This document shows, in pieces, positions 7,516-16,394 of a stretch of DNA of 64,000 bases (its first letter is position 1; the number at the start of each line of letters is the position of its first letter). Source of the stretch: Fibrobacter sp. UWB11. GTDB taxonomy: Bacteria > Fibrobacterota > Fibrobacteria > Fibrobacterales > Fibrobacteraceae. The position numbers and the translations under genes were made by a program. The notes below the pieces were generated by a model that did no database searches, was not told the origin of the DNA, and saw nothing but the letters and a program-made list of their open reading frames with translations. The stretch covers positions 248,001-312,000 of the forward strand of contig NZ_FSRT01000001.1 of NCBI RefSeq assembly GCF_900143015.1, written 5' to 3'.

Positions 7516-8351
7516 GCTTTAACCTCCGGATCGAGGTTAGAGAACAAGTGAAGGTTCATCTGGTAAACTCCGTTTGCCTTTTCGTTGTCCTCGCTGATGA
7601 TGCGCCTCGCCTTGGCTTTGAAGTCCTGGAGCTCGGATTCGAGTTTCTTGTAGGCGTTGTTCGAAATGCTGAACGTGAGCGTGCTCATGACGGTCGGCAT
7701 CTTGGGGCGCGTGATAAGCGCCTGCTTGGAAAGTTCAAAACACTGCAACTGGTATTGCTTGATCAGTTCGGCATTGTTGTACGGACCACTGGAGATGGAT
7801 TCCTTGGTCGGCTTCCAAAAACCCGCTTCGTTCTTGCGGGCAAGTCCGAGTTTTTCCAAAAGAGACAACGAGTCCTTAATCTTTCCGAGTGGAATTTTCG
7901 GGAAGATTCTCTTTTGCACGGGTGTCAAGTCGTCAGTAACGTCCATAGCATCAAGAATAGCAAACATTGCGCTATGGTACCAATGATTATAGTATTCGTA
8001 GGTGTTCGAATCGAGGATATGCTGCGGATTGGGGTGCAAGTGCAACAGCTCTTCCATGGCTGCGCTGCGGGCCGTCTCTGTTTTGGCCTGGTCGAGCTGG
8101 ACCATGGTCTCGAAGTATTTTGCGGCTTTTTTGTTGAGACCCAGGACTTCGATGAATTTTGCCGTCATGCGGGGGCTAACTTTTTTTCCTCTGAGAACAT
8201 CGGCAAAGTAACTGCGCGTCTTGGGCAGTCCGAGCATATTGCAAATCCCGGTACGTGTGAACTCAGGGTCGGACTGGACTCGTGCCGCCTGATATTCTTC
8301 CAGGTACTTGCGGAAGTGCGTAAATTGATAAATATCGATATAATTTTCCAC
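7512..8351 (-). CDS. TIGR02147 family protein (putative regulator)
   Basis: Member of the Fibrobacter-expanded TIGR02147 family, usually about 270-290 residues. It opens with the family signature IYQFTHFRKYLEEY, then a small helix-turn-helix-like segment (GICNMLGLPKTRSYFADVLRGKKV), a middle winged-helix-like part (YYNHWYHSAMFAILDAMD, LLEKLGLARKN) and the conserved ending YQMNLHLFSNL. GTG 8351 (VENYIDIYQF) is chosen because the family begins here; the frame stays open to an ATG at 8483 with only a weak ribosome site. Stop overlaps the lipoprotein start (ATGA), so the two are translationally coupled. The role as a transcription regulator is inferred from HTH-like features. Start confidence is low. 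Confidence 0.8.
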   Translation of the reverse strand: MENYIDIYQFTHFRKYLEEYQAARVQSDPEFTRTGICNMLGLPKTRSYFADVLRGKKVSPRMTAKFIEVLGLNKKAAKYFETMVQLDQAKTETARSAAMEELLHLHPNPQHILDSNTYEYYNHWYHSAMFAILDAMDVTDDLTPVQKRIFPKIPLGKIKDSLSLLEKLGLARKNEAGFWKPTKESISSGPYNNAELIKQYQLQCFELSKQALITRPKMPTVMSTLTFSISNNAYKKLESELQDFKAKARRIISEDNEKANGVYQMNLHLFSNLDPEVKA

Positions 8352-8644
8352 GAACTTAATATAATATTTATGAGAACTATGGTGAGAACATTTTTTGAGA
8401 AAATACCCGAAATGTGATATTTGACAGAATCGTCCGGTGATTACATTTTTCTTACGCTGTTTTTGGCGTTGCGCATTGCCCATACCTTCACTGGATTCCC
8501 GCAGTCTTTCCGCTGCTTACTTTTTTATTGCATTTGAAAAATGGGCGTGGATTGGCGTTTTTCTTGCGTGTTGGCTTTGCGATTTTTGAGCGTCCGGTCA
8601 CGAAAGTTTCTATCTTTTGGCCCGAAATTTATGAGGTAACTCCT

Positions 8645-9280
8645 ATGGGTAATGAGGCAGAAAAGCCGAATATCATTACGTCCTCGCTTGACTTTTTGGT
8701 CAATTGGGGGCGATCTAACTCCTTGTGGCCGTTCCCTTACGGTACGGCTTGTTGTGCAATCGAATTCATGAGTACGGAAGTAGGTCGTTATGACCTTTCT
8801 CGTATCGGTTCTGAATACGTGCGTTTTACGCCGCGTCAGTCCGATGTGCTGCTTGTTGCAGGTACGATTACTTACAAACAGGCTCCGATTTTAAAGCGCA
8901 TCTACGAACAGATGGCTGAACCCCGTTGGGTGATTGCTATGGGCGCATGCGCAAGCTCTGGCGGTTTCTATGACTGCTACTGCACGGTTCCCGGTATCGA
9001 CCACATTATCCCGGTGGATGTCTATATCGGCGGATGCCCTCCGCGTCCGGAAGCCTTCTTCGATGCCATGTTTGACTTGCAGAAGAAGGTCAAGGATGAA
9101 TCCTTCATGAAACAGCGTGCCGAAAGCGTCAAGGATCAGCTTGAAATGATCAAGGCTAAGACCGCCGAAGCCAAGCGTGAAGCTGCCGCTACTGTTCACG
9201 AAAAAGTCGTGGATATCAAGGACTTCATGAAAGAGAAAGAACAGAATCTTGTAAAGAAAGCCCAATTCTGGAAGGAGTAG
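8645..9280 (+). CDS. nuoB: NADH-quinone oxidoreductase subunit B with C-terminal coiled-coil extension
   Basis: Complex I subunit that holds the terminal cluster N2 next to the quinone site. Ligands are visible: Cys36-Cys37 (GTACCAIEF), Cys102 (GACASSGG) and Cys131 (IGGCPPRPE). The core ends near residue 150; about 60 further residues are charged and helical (KQRAESVKDQLEMIK, VVDIKDFMKEKEQ), probably a coiled coil, unusual for NuoB. Start ATG 8645 (MGNEAEK) follows GAGGTAA at 8633-8639. First gene of the operon here: no nuoA precedes it, and the 160 bases upstream hold no open frame long enough. Confidence 0.95.
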   Translation: MGNEAEKPNIITSSLDFLVNWGRSNSLWPFPYGTACCAIEFMSTEVGRYDLSRIGSEYVRFTPRQSDVLLVAGTITYKQAPILKRIYEQMAEPRWVIAMGACASSGGFYDCYCTVPGIDHIIPVDVYIGGCPPRPEAFFDAMFDLQKKVKDESFMKQRAESVKDQLEMIKAKTAEAKREAAATVHEKVVDIKDFMKEKEQNLVKKAQFWKE

Positions 9281-9284
9281 AAGA

Positions 9285-9887
9285 ATGACTGTTGAAGAAA
9301 TCTTCGCCGTCCTTGAAGAAAGGTATGGCGCAACGCGCGAAAAACAGGACAAGTGGGGCGTGACTGCTGTTATTTCTGCCTCCTATCTGCACAATGCAGT
9401 CCAGTTCCTCAAGAGCGAAGCCGGCATCAAGTTCGAAATGCTCGTGGACATTGCCGGTATCGACTATCTGACTTACCCGAACCACGAAGGTCCGCGCTTT
9501 GCTGTCGCTTATGCATTCAAGAGCATGTCCAAGCCGGGTAGCCGCATCCGTCTGAAGGTGCTGGTTTCCGAAGAAGACTTGAATGTTCCGACAATTACCG
9601 ACCTTTATGCTAACGCTAACTGGTACGAACGCGAAGTTTACGACCAGTTCGGTATTGTGTTCAAGGGCCATCCGGACCTCCGCCGCCTGTTGAACCACGT
9701 TGAATTTGTTGGCCATCCGCTCCGCAAGGATTACCCTGCCCAGAAGCGCCAGTGGCTTTCTACAAACGATTTCTTGCTTCCACAGTTGGAAAAGCGCCTC
9801 GAAGAACTTGGCTACAAGGTCGTGCAGCGCTCTAAGGAAGTGGAAACGAACGACAACGAATTTTTGGAAGGGAGTATCAAGGAATGA
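9285..9887 (+). CDS. nuoC: NADH-quinone oxidoreductase subunit C
   Basis: Peripheral-arm subunit of complex I, 200 residues, separate from NuoD (not the fused NuoCD form). The 30-kDa subunit signature is present: NWYEREVYDQFGIVFKGHPD (near residue 108) and RRLLNHVEFVGHPLRKDYP. Strong site AAGGAG precedes ATG 9285, four bases after nuoB. Overlaps nuoD by four bases (ATGA). Confidence 0.95.
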   Translation: MTVEEIFAVLEERYGATREKQDKWGVTAVISASYLHNAVQFLKSEAGIKFEMLVDIAGIDYLTYPNHEGPRFAVAYAFKSMSKPGSRIRLKVLVSEEDLNVPTITDLYANANWYEREVYDQFGIVFKGHPDLRRLLNHVEFVGHPLRKDYPAQKRQWLSTNDFLLPQLEKRLEELGYKVVQRSKEVETNDNEFLEGSIKE

Positions 9888-11077
9888 TCGTACTTGATCC
9901 GAATGGCGAAAAGCTGAATTTGATGCCTCTGAACGTAGGTCCTAGCCACCCGGCGACTCACGGATGCTTGCGCTTCTTGGCTGCAATGGATGGCGAAACC
10001 ATCGTCGCTTCTGTCGAAGAAATCGGCTACCTCCACCGCGGGTTCGAAAAGATGGTCGAACGCGGCACATGGCAGCAAGTGGTTCCTTATACCGACCGTC
10101 TCAACTACTGTTCCGCAATCATGAACAACATTGCGTTCTGCCGTACCGTTGAAAACATGTTCGGTGTCGAAATTCCGGAACGTACTAAGGTTCTCCGCGT
10201 GATTGTGAACGAACTTAGCCGTATCAACGACCACTTTGTGTGCGTTGCTGCTGCGTTCCAGGACTTGGGCGGTACGACTCCGTTCATGTACGCTTTTAAC
10301 CCGCGTGAAGAAATCATGTGCATCTGGGAAAAGCTCACAGGTGCTCGCCTTACGAACAGCTTTGCTCGCATTGGCGGCCTCTACCGCGATAGCTACGAAG
10401 GTTTTGAACAGGACGTTCTTGCTGCCCTCAATTCTACCGAAAAGGCTTTGAAGGACTTGCACGCCTGCTTGGACAGAAACCGCATCTTCCTCGACCGTAC
10501 GGTGGGCATCGGCAAGATTTCTGCAGAAAAGGCAATCAGCTACGGCTGGACCGGCCCGTGCCTCCGCGCCTCCGGTGTTGCCTCTGACCTCCGCAAGGAC
10601 GAACCGTACTACGATTACGAAACCTACGACTGGGAAGTCGTGGTTGGCACTCAGGGCGACTGCAACGACCGTTTGCAGGTTCGCTTGGCCGAAATCGAAG
10701 AATCCGTGAAGATTGTGCGCCAGGCTTTGAAGCGCCTTGCACCGGGCCCGGTCGATATCGTCGACCCGCGCATCCGCGTGCCGGCTCACAAGCTCGCTTA
10801 CCAGGATATGGAAGGCCTTATCGGTCGCTTCAAGAGCGTTTACGAAGGCATTCGCGTACCGGAAGGCGAATACTACTCTGGTTCTGAATGTGCTAACGGT
10901 GAACTTGGTTTCACGATTATTTCTGACGGCTCTGGCCATCCGTACCGCATCAAGGTGCGTCCGCCTTGCCTTACGCAGTTTGCTGCATTCCATGAACTCG
11001 TCGAAGGCGGTCTCTTGGCTGACTCCATGGCCGTGCTTTCGGGTCTCAACATTATTGCTGGAGAACTTGACCGATGA
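9884..11077 (+). CDS. nuoD: NADH-quinone oxidoreductase subunit D
   Basis: 49-kDa subunit of complex I, 397 residues, forming the quinone pocket with NuoB. Landmarks: NVGPSHPATHGCLRF (residues 17-31; the loop that carries the quinone-binding His), GYLHRGFEKMVE, DRLNYCSAIMNN, RINDHFV and the ending SGLNIIAGELDR. ATGA overlaps with both nuoC before and nuoE after. Confidence 0.96.
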   Translation: MIVLDPNGEKLNLMPLNVGPSHPATHGCLRFLAAMDGETIVASVEEIGYLHRGFEKMVERGTWQQVVPYTDRLNYCSAIMNNIAFCRTVENMFGVEIPERTKVLRVIVNELSRINDHFVCVAAAFQDLGGTTPFMYAFNPREEIMCIWEKLTGARLTNSFARIGGLYRDSYEGFEQDVLAALNSTEKALKDLHACLDRNRIFLDRTVGIGKISAEKAISYGWTGPCLRASGVASDLRKDEPYYDYETYDWEVVVGTQGDCNDRLQVRLAEIEESVKIVRQALKRLAPGPVDIVDPRIRVPAHKLAYQDMEGLIGRFKSVYEGIRVPEGEYYSGSECANGELGFTIISDGSGHPYRIKVRPPCLTQFAAFHELVEGGLLADSMAVLSGLNIIAGELDR

Positions 11078-12135
11078 GAGAACATATTACTGGCGCTGTC
11101 CAATTTGTTTCGAACAATCATTTGAAGTTCGATCGTCCGGCACAGCCGATCGACGCTCTCCCGGATCCGGGTCAGACGTTTGGTTATGTGAACAAGCCTG
11201 TGCCGCAGCCTCCTACGGCTGAAGTGCTCGCCAAGCTCAATACGCCTGAAATCAAGGAACGTTGTGCAGACCTCCTCAGCCGTTATCCGGTGGGGCAGGG
11301 CGCTCTCCTCGAAGTGCTTTGGCTTGTGCAGGGCGTGTTCGGTTGGGTGCCGCGCGAAGGTATCCGCTGGGCAGCAGGCGTTTGCGGTTGCGCTCCGGCT
11401 CATGCTCTTGGCGTTGCTACGTTCTATACGATGTACAATCACGCTCCGAAGGGCAAGTTCCTTTTGCAGTTCTGCCGTAACATCAGCTGCACCATCAAGG
11501 GTGCACCGAGCCTTATCGCGTATGTGGAGCATGCTTTGAACATCAAGACCGGCGAAACGACTCCGGATGGTCTTTTTACGATCCTCCAGGTGGAATGCCT
11601 CGGTTCTTGCGGCAACGGCCCGATGATGCTCGTGAACGATGACTTTGCTACGGATGCCGATGGCGACGTGCTCACGATGAAACCGGGTACAAAGCTTACG
11701 ACCGATAGCATCGACCGCATTCTCAAGTGGTGCTATGCTCATGAAGACAACATCCCGAAGCACGACGTGCTCGGTGGTGTCGTGAAGGGCCATTGCGGTC
11801 ATCCGGGTGCTCCGGGTGCAGTTGCAAAGCCGCAGGTGGCTGACTATGCTCCTCCTTCTCCGGTCTTGAACGTCAAGGCTGAAGCTGACGAAACGGGTGT
11901 AACCCTCACTTGGAAGGGTGCTCCGGAATTCACGAAGCTTGTCGTTGAAAAGAAGAACGGTAACGACTGGGTCGCCGTGGGCGAGCCGGGCGTGAAGGAC
12001 AAGAGCTTTGTTGATGCTAGTGGTAAGGTCGGCGACGAATACCGTATGATTGCGACCTCCGGTGAACGTGTTGCTAAACCCTCGGCTATTGCTGTTACGA
12101 CGCAAAAGCCTGCACCGGAACAAAAGGCGGTTTAA
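11074..12135 (+). CDS. nuoE: NADH-quinone oxidoreductase subunit E fused to a fibronectin-III-like C-terminal domain
   Basis: 24-kDa subunit that binds the [2Fe-2S] cluster N1a: ligands Cys134, Cys139 (QFCRNISC), Cys175, Cys179 (ECLGSCG). Usual NuoE is about 160-240 residues; this one has 353. A 40-residue leader (FVSNNHLKFDRPAQ) precedes the core, and after about residue 230 a Gly/Pro/His-rich linker (GHCGHPGAPGA) leads to residues 261-343, which read like a fibronectin type III/Ig-like sandwich (VLNVKAEADETGVTLTWKG, DEYRMIATSGERVAKPS). Such a domain on a cytoplasmic subunit is odd. The frame is continuous and joins nuoF three bases later, so a cloning or assembly artefact is unlikely. Confidence 0.93.
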   Translation: MREHITGAVQFVSNNHLKFDRPAQPIDALPDPGQTFGYVNKPVPQPPTAEVLAKLNTPEIKERCADLLSRYPVGQGALLEVLWLVQGVFGWVPREGIRWAAGVCGCAPAHALGVATFYTMYNHAPKGKFLLQFCRNISCTIKGAPSLIAYVEHALNIKTGETTPDGLFTILQVECLGSCGNGPMMLVNDDFATDADGDVLTMKPGTKLTTDSIDRILKWCYAHEDNIPKHDVLGGVVKGHCGHPGAPGAVAKPQVADYAPPSPVLNVKAEADETGVTLTWKGAPEFTKLVVEKKNGNDWVAVGEPGVKDKSFVDASGKVGDEYRMIATSGERVAKPSAIAVTTQKPAPEQKAV

Positions 12136-12137
12136 TT

Positions 12138-13445
12138 ATGGCTGAATGTGTAAAAGTTTGTACGCAAAACTTTGGCAAGGGCGCCCAGGACATCGAAGTC
12201 TACAAGAAGCTGGGTGGCTACGCAAACATTTCTGAACGCTTGTTCAACATGAGCCAGTTTGAGCTCATCGATTACGTGCAACGTTCTAACCTCCGCGGAC
12301 GCGGTGGTGCAGGCTTCCCGACGGGCATGAAGTGGAGCTTTGTGCCGCGTGGTACGGGCAAGCCGGTTTACATTGTCGTAAACGCTGACGAAGGCGAAGG
12401 CGGTACGTTCAAGGACCACTTCCTCATGCTCGAAGATCCGCACCGCTTGATCGAAGGCCTTATTATTGCAGCTTGGGCTTTGGGCTCTCGTGCGGCCTAC
12501 ATCTACTGTCGTGGCGAATTCCTCCCGTGCATCGAAGCCTTGAACAAGGCTTTGAACCAAGCTTATGCCGCAGGTTACCTCGGCGAAAACATTTGCGGCA
12601 CGAAGTTCAGCTTTGATATCTTTGTGCATCGCGGTGCTGGCGCCTACATTTGCGGTGAAGAAACTGCTCTTATAAACTCTCTCGAAGGCCAGAAGGGCCA
12701 GCCGCGCCTTAAGCCGCCGTTCCCGGCTGTTTGCGGTGCTTGGAAGTCTCCGACCTGCGTGAACAACGTCGAAACGATCATGTCGCTTCCGTGGATCTTG
12801 CAGCACGAACCGAGCGAATACGCCAAGATGGGTACACCGCGCGCCGGTGGTACGAAGGTGTTCTGCATTTCCGGTGACGTGAAGAATCCGGGCGTGTACG
12901 AAGCTCCTCTCGGAACTCCGATGATGACTATGATTAACGATTATGCTGGTGGCGTTGTCGGTGGCAAGCTCAAGGCTGTGCTTCCGGGCGGTTCCTCTTG
13001 CGCTCCCTTGACTGCAGAAGAAGCCGCTGTCGCTACGATGGACTACGAATGCCTCGCCTCGATGAAGACGATGTTCGGTTCTGGCGCCATGATTATCATT
13101 AACGATACGCACAACATGGTTGACCTCTTGAATTGCCTAGGCAACTTCTACAGCCACGAATCTTGCGGCCAGTGCACTCCGTGCCGTGAAGGTACCGGTC
13201 TTTTGCACCGCATCTTGAACCAGATGGTGGCCGGCAATGGTCACGATGGCGATGTGGAACTGATGCAGAGCCTTTCTAGCGGATTTGGTGGCGTGACGAT
13301 TTGCCCGCTCTCCATTTCTTTGGGTGGCCCGGTCTCGAGCTACACTGCAAAGTTCCGTGCGGACTTTGACGAATATATCGCTAAGAACCCCGAACACGCA
13401 AAACCGCGTATTCAAGAAACAAGTCGTCCTGGAATTTTCTGGTAA
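12138..13445 (+). CDS. nuoF: NADH-quinone oxidoreductase subunit F
   Basis: NADH-binding flavoprotein subunit, 435 residues. FMN/NADH site motifs LRGRGGAGFPTGMKW (52-66), VNADEGEGGTFKD and GAYICGEETALINSLEG; cluster N3 ligands Cys343, Cys346, Cys349 (SCGQCTPCREG) and Cys389 (VTICPLS). It starts two bases after nuoE. Normal length; all key residues are present, so the NADH module should be functional. Confidence 0.96.
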   Translation: MAECVKVCTQNFGKGAQDIEVYKKLGGYANISERLFNMSQFELIDYVQRSNLRGRGGAGFPTGMKWSFVPRGTGKPVYIVVNADEGEGGTFKDHFLMLEDPHRLIEGLIIAAWALGSRAAYIYCRGEFLPCIEALNKALNQAYAAGYLGENICGTKFSFDIFVHRGAGAYICGEETALINSLEGQKGQPRLKPPFPAVCGAWKSPTCVNNVETIMSLPWILQHEPSEYAKMGTPRAGGTKVFCISGDVKNPGVYEAPLGTPMMTMINDYAGGVVGGKLKAVLPGGSSCAPLTAEEAAVATMDYECLASMKTMFGSGAMIIINDTHNMVDLLNCLGNFYSHESCGQCTPCREGTGLLHRILNQMVAGNGHDGDVELMQSLSSGFGGVTICPLSISLGGPVSSYTAKFRADFDEYIAKNPEHAKPRIQETSRPGIFW

Positions 13446-13449
13446 TAAT

Positions 13450-15039
13450 ATGAGTAACTACTACAATATGCCGAAACTCCCGACCGAAGCAAGCCCGAAG
13501 GTAGAAATCTTCGTGGATGACAAGGCCGTGATGGTTCCTGGCGATACCAACCTCCTCGAAGCCCTGAAGGCTGTCGGGATTGAAACTCCTCACGTATGTT
13601 ATCATCCGTATTTGCCGGTGTCGGGTAACTGCCGTCAGTGCCTGGTAGAGCAGGAAGGCCCGCGTGGTCGTATGCTCGTGATTTCGTGCTATACTCCTGT
13701 GACTCCGGGTATGAAGATTTATACTCCGGCATCTAGCGCCCGCGTGAAGAACGCCCGCAAGGCCACACAGGAATTCATGCTGGTGAACCACCCGCTCGAT
13801 TGCCCGATTTGCGACAAGGCCGGTGAATGCACCTTGCAGGAAAACTACATGGAAGCAGGCCAGAACGAAGGCCGCCTCCGTCCGGAATACGGCAAGAATT
13901 ACCACGGCAATCCGGAACATCAGTTCATTGATGCGAAGGGTCAGCTCCGTGGCGGTAAGCATGTGGACATCGGTCCGCGCATTTTGCTCGACGAAGAACG
14001 TTGCGTGCAGTGCGACCGTTGCGTACGCTTTATGCGTAGCATCGCGAAGGACGAACAGCTCCAGCTTGCTGGCCGTGCCGACCATACTTACATTACTACC
14101 TTCCCGGGCGAAAAGCTCGACCACGAATACGACCTCTGTGTGACGGACGTATGCCCGACGGGCGCCATGACGGCAAAGTACTTCCGTTTCCAGAAGCGCG
14201 TTTGGCTCTTGAGCCACACGCCGACGATTTCGATGGACGACTCTCTCGGTGCAAACATTTGGCTTGATCACGCCGATGGCCGCATCTATCGCGTGATGCC
14301 GCGTTGCAACCCGGAAGTGAACCGTAGCTGGCTCTCCAATACGAGCCGTCTCGCTTTCCAGCAGTTTGACAAGAACCGCTTGCCGGCAATTGACGCTTCC
14401 GCTATTCAGATTAGCGGTGGCAAGGTCGCTCTCGTTGCGGGGGGCGCTTGCACGAACGAAGACCTCGCCGCTCTCAAGATGCTCAAGGAAGCTCTCGGCG
14501 ACCGCGCTGAACTCTTCGGTGGTTCCCTCCTCAAGGTTAACGCTCCGGATGGTATCGCCAAGAGCGGTGACCCGGTGGCAAACCGCGCAGGCTTGCAGCT
14601 CATGGGCTTTGCAGACGTTGCAGAACTCCTCAAGCGCGCAGGCGAATTCAGCAACCTCATCACGGTGAACGCTGACCTCTATGGCGAAGACGCTTCTGTT
14701 GCTAAGGCTCTCGACAAGATTTCGAACCGCATTGCTCTTTCCGCTTTCGATGACGCTACCGCCAAGAAGGCCAAGGTCGCATTCGGTATCCGCCACTGGA
14801 GTGAAGTCCAGGGCACGATGGTCAACAGCCTCAACATCTTGCAGAAACTCTCTGCTGCTCCGACTTGCCCGGATGAAAAACTTGCCCCGGCTTACGAAGT
14901 GATTTCTGCACTCGCCGGAAACAAGTTCAATTCGGCTTGCGAAGCTTTCAAGAAGGCTCGTGAATACGTGCCGGCTTTCGCCGACATTACCTATGATGCC
15001 ATCAAGAGCACAGGAAAGCTCCTGGGAGGTAACGCATAA
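13450..15039 (+). CDS. nuoG: NADH-quinone oxidoreductase subunit G (short form)
   Basis: Fe-S-rich subunit of the NADH module. N-terminal ligands: [2Fe-2S] Cys50, Cys61, Cys64, Cys80; His/Cys3 [4Fe-4S] His114, Cys118, Cys121, Cys127; [4Fe-4S] Cys185, Cys188, Cys191, Cys235. The molybdopterin-oxidoreductase-like C-terminal domain is short: total 529 residues against roughly 680-910 in well-known NuoG proteins, and no extra N7 cluster motif is seen. ATG 13450 (MSNYYNMP) lies four bases after the nuoF stop; the longer in-frame reading would overlap nuoF. Ends by TAATG overlap with nuoH. Confidence 0.93.
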   Translation: MSNYYNMPKLPTEASPKVEIFVDDKAVMVPGDTNLLEALKAVGIETPHVCYHPYLPVSGNCRQCLVEQEGPRGRMLVISCYTPVTPGMKIYTPASSARVKNARKATQEFMLVNHPLDCPICDKAGECTLQENYMEAGQNEGRLRPEYGKNYHGNPEHQFIDAKGQLRGGKHVDIGPRILLDEERCVQCDRCVRFMRSIAKDEQLQLAGRADHTYITTFPGEKLDHEYDLCVTDVCPTGAMTAKYFRFQKRVWLLSHTPTISMDDSLGANIWLDHADGRIYRVMPRCNPEVNRSWLSNTSRLAFQQFDKNRLPAIDASAIQISGGKVALVAGGACTNEDLAALKMLKEALGDRAELFGGSLLKVNAPDGIAKSGDPVANRAGLQLMGFADVAELLKRAGEFSNLITVNADLYGEDASVAKALDKISNRIALSAFDDATAKKAKVAFGIRHWSEVQGTMVNSLNILQKLSAAPTCPDEKLAPAYEVISALAGNKFNSACEAFKKAREYVPAFADITYDAIKSTGKLLGGNA

Positions 15040-16394
15040 TGGATATTATTGAATCCAAAACCTGGATTGAATGGGCAATTACGATTGCAAAGTTCGCTTT
15101 CTGCTTCGTGCCTGTCCTTTACATCCTTCTTTTAATCCCGATGGAACGTCGTGGCGCTGGCTTTATGCAAGACCGTCAGGGCCCGAACCGCTCCTACATC
15201 AAGATCCCGTACTTCGGAAAGCTCCGTGCGTTCGGCTATGTGCAGAACATGTGCGACGGTACAAAGCTCTTCTTCAAGGAAATGTTTGCACCGGCTGGCG
15301 TGAACAAGCTCCTTTACTATGTAGCTCCGGCAATTCCGTTCGCTATCGTGTTCCTCTCTCCGTGCGTGATCCCGTGGTTTGGACCGATGATCTTTGACTG
15401 GGGTGGCGAAACGGTCAGCATTGCTGGTTCCATCATCGATTCCGATGTGGGCGTGCTCTTGCTCTTCGGTTTCTCCTCCATCTCGGCTTACGGTGCCATG
15501 CTCGCTGGTTGGGCTTCCAAGTCCAAGTACAGCTTCTTGGGCGCTCTCCGTACGAGCTCCATGACCATCAGCTATGAAGTCTGCCTTGGTCTTTCGCTCA
15601 TGGGCATTTTGCTCCTCGCCGGTTCCTTCAACCTCACGGACATCGTGCAGTGGCAGGAACATCACGTTTGGGGTATTGTTGCCCAGCCGGTGGCATTCTT
15701 CTGCTTCCTCATTGCAAGCATTGCTGAAACGGGCCGTGCTCCGTTCGACGTCGCTGAAGGTGAACCTGAACTCGTTGCCGGTTACCATACGGAATATGGT
15801 GCTATGCAGTTCGGTCTCTTCTACATGGGCGAATACTCGCACATCTGCATCAACAGCTTCCTTATTGCGACGCTGTTCCTCGGCGGTTATGCAGTTCCGT
15901 TCGTGACGACCGAAACGTTGCAGGAACACATGGGTGGCTCTCTTGCCATTCTCTGTGGCGTGCTCGCCTTTATCGCTCTTGCTTTCCTCCACATGATTTA
16001 CCGCTATTCCCGCAAGCTCAAGGCGACAAACTTGACACACCGCTTTGAAGTTCTCCAGGAATACAAGCTTTACAAGATTGTGGCATGGGTTGCTGCCGCC
16101 GTGTTTATTGCTCTCGGTGTTGCTGCCTGGTTCTTCTATAATCCTGAAAACTTCGTGGTGAACGGCCTCGCTGTCGGTAGCTTTGCAACCGCAGTCGGTA
16201 CGGCGCTCATCCACTTGCTCGTTCTTGTGGCAAAGAGCCTCATCTTCTGCTGGGTCTGGATTTGGGTCCGCTGGACGCTCCCGCGCTTCCGCTATGACCA
16301 CGTGATGCATCTCGGCTGGAAGATTATCTTGAATATCGCCCTCATCAATCTCGTGGTGACTGCGGTCATTGCAAAACTCTTAGGGGGTAACTAA
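15039..16394 (+). CDS. nuoH: NADH-quinone oxidoreductase subunit H (long form)
   Basis: Membrane subunit at the quinone-channel interface. Signatures: ERRGAGFMQDRQGPN (near residue 36) and AETGRAPFDVAEGEPELVAG (near 230). It has 451 residues, about 100 more than common NuoH; the extra sequence lies in the last third (KLKATNLTHRFEVLQEYKLY followed by added hydrophobic helices) before the usual WVRWTLPRFRYD motif. TAATG overlaps at both ends indicate translational coupling. Confidence 0.94.
   Translation: MDIIESKTWIEWAITIAKFAFCFVPVLYILLLIPMERRGAGFMQDRQGPNRSYIKIPYFGKLRAFGYVQNMCDGTKLFFKEMFAPAGVNKLLYYVAPAIPFAIVFLSPCVIPWFGPMIFDWGGETVSIAGSIIDSDVGVLLLFGFSSISAYGAMLAGWASKSKYSFLGALRTSSMTISYEVCLGLSLMGILLLAGSFNLTDIVQWQEHHVWGIVAQPVAFFCFLIASIAETGRAPFDVAEGEPELVAGYHTEYGAMQFGLFYMGEYSHICINSFLIATLFLGGYAVPFVTTETLQEHMGGSLAILCGVLAFIALAFLHMIYRYSRKLKATNLTHRFEVLQEYKLYKIVAWVAAAVFIALGVAAWFFYNPENFVVNGLAVGSFATAVGTALIHLLVLVAKSLIFCWVWIWVRWTLPRFRYDHVMHLGWKIILNIALINLVVTAVIAKLLGGN

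Noticed and set aside
13381-14796. 471-residue minus-strand frame
   Set aside because: Antisense shadow of nuoG, which has all its cluster ligands.
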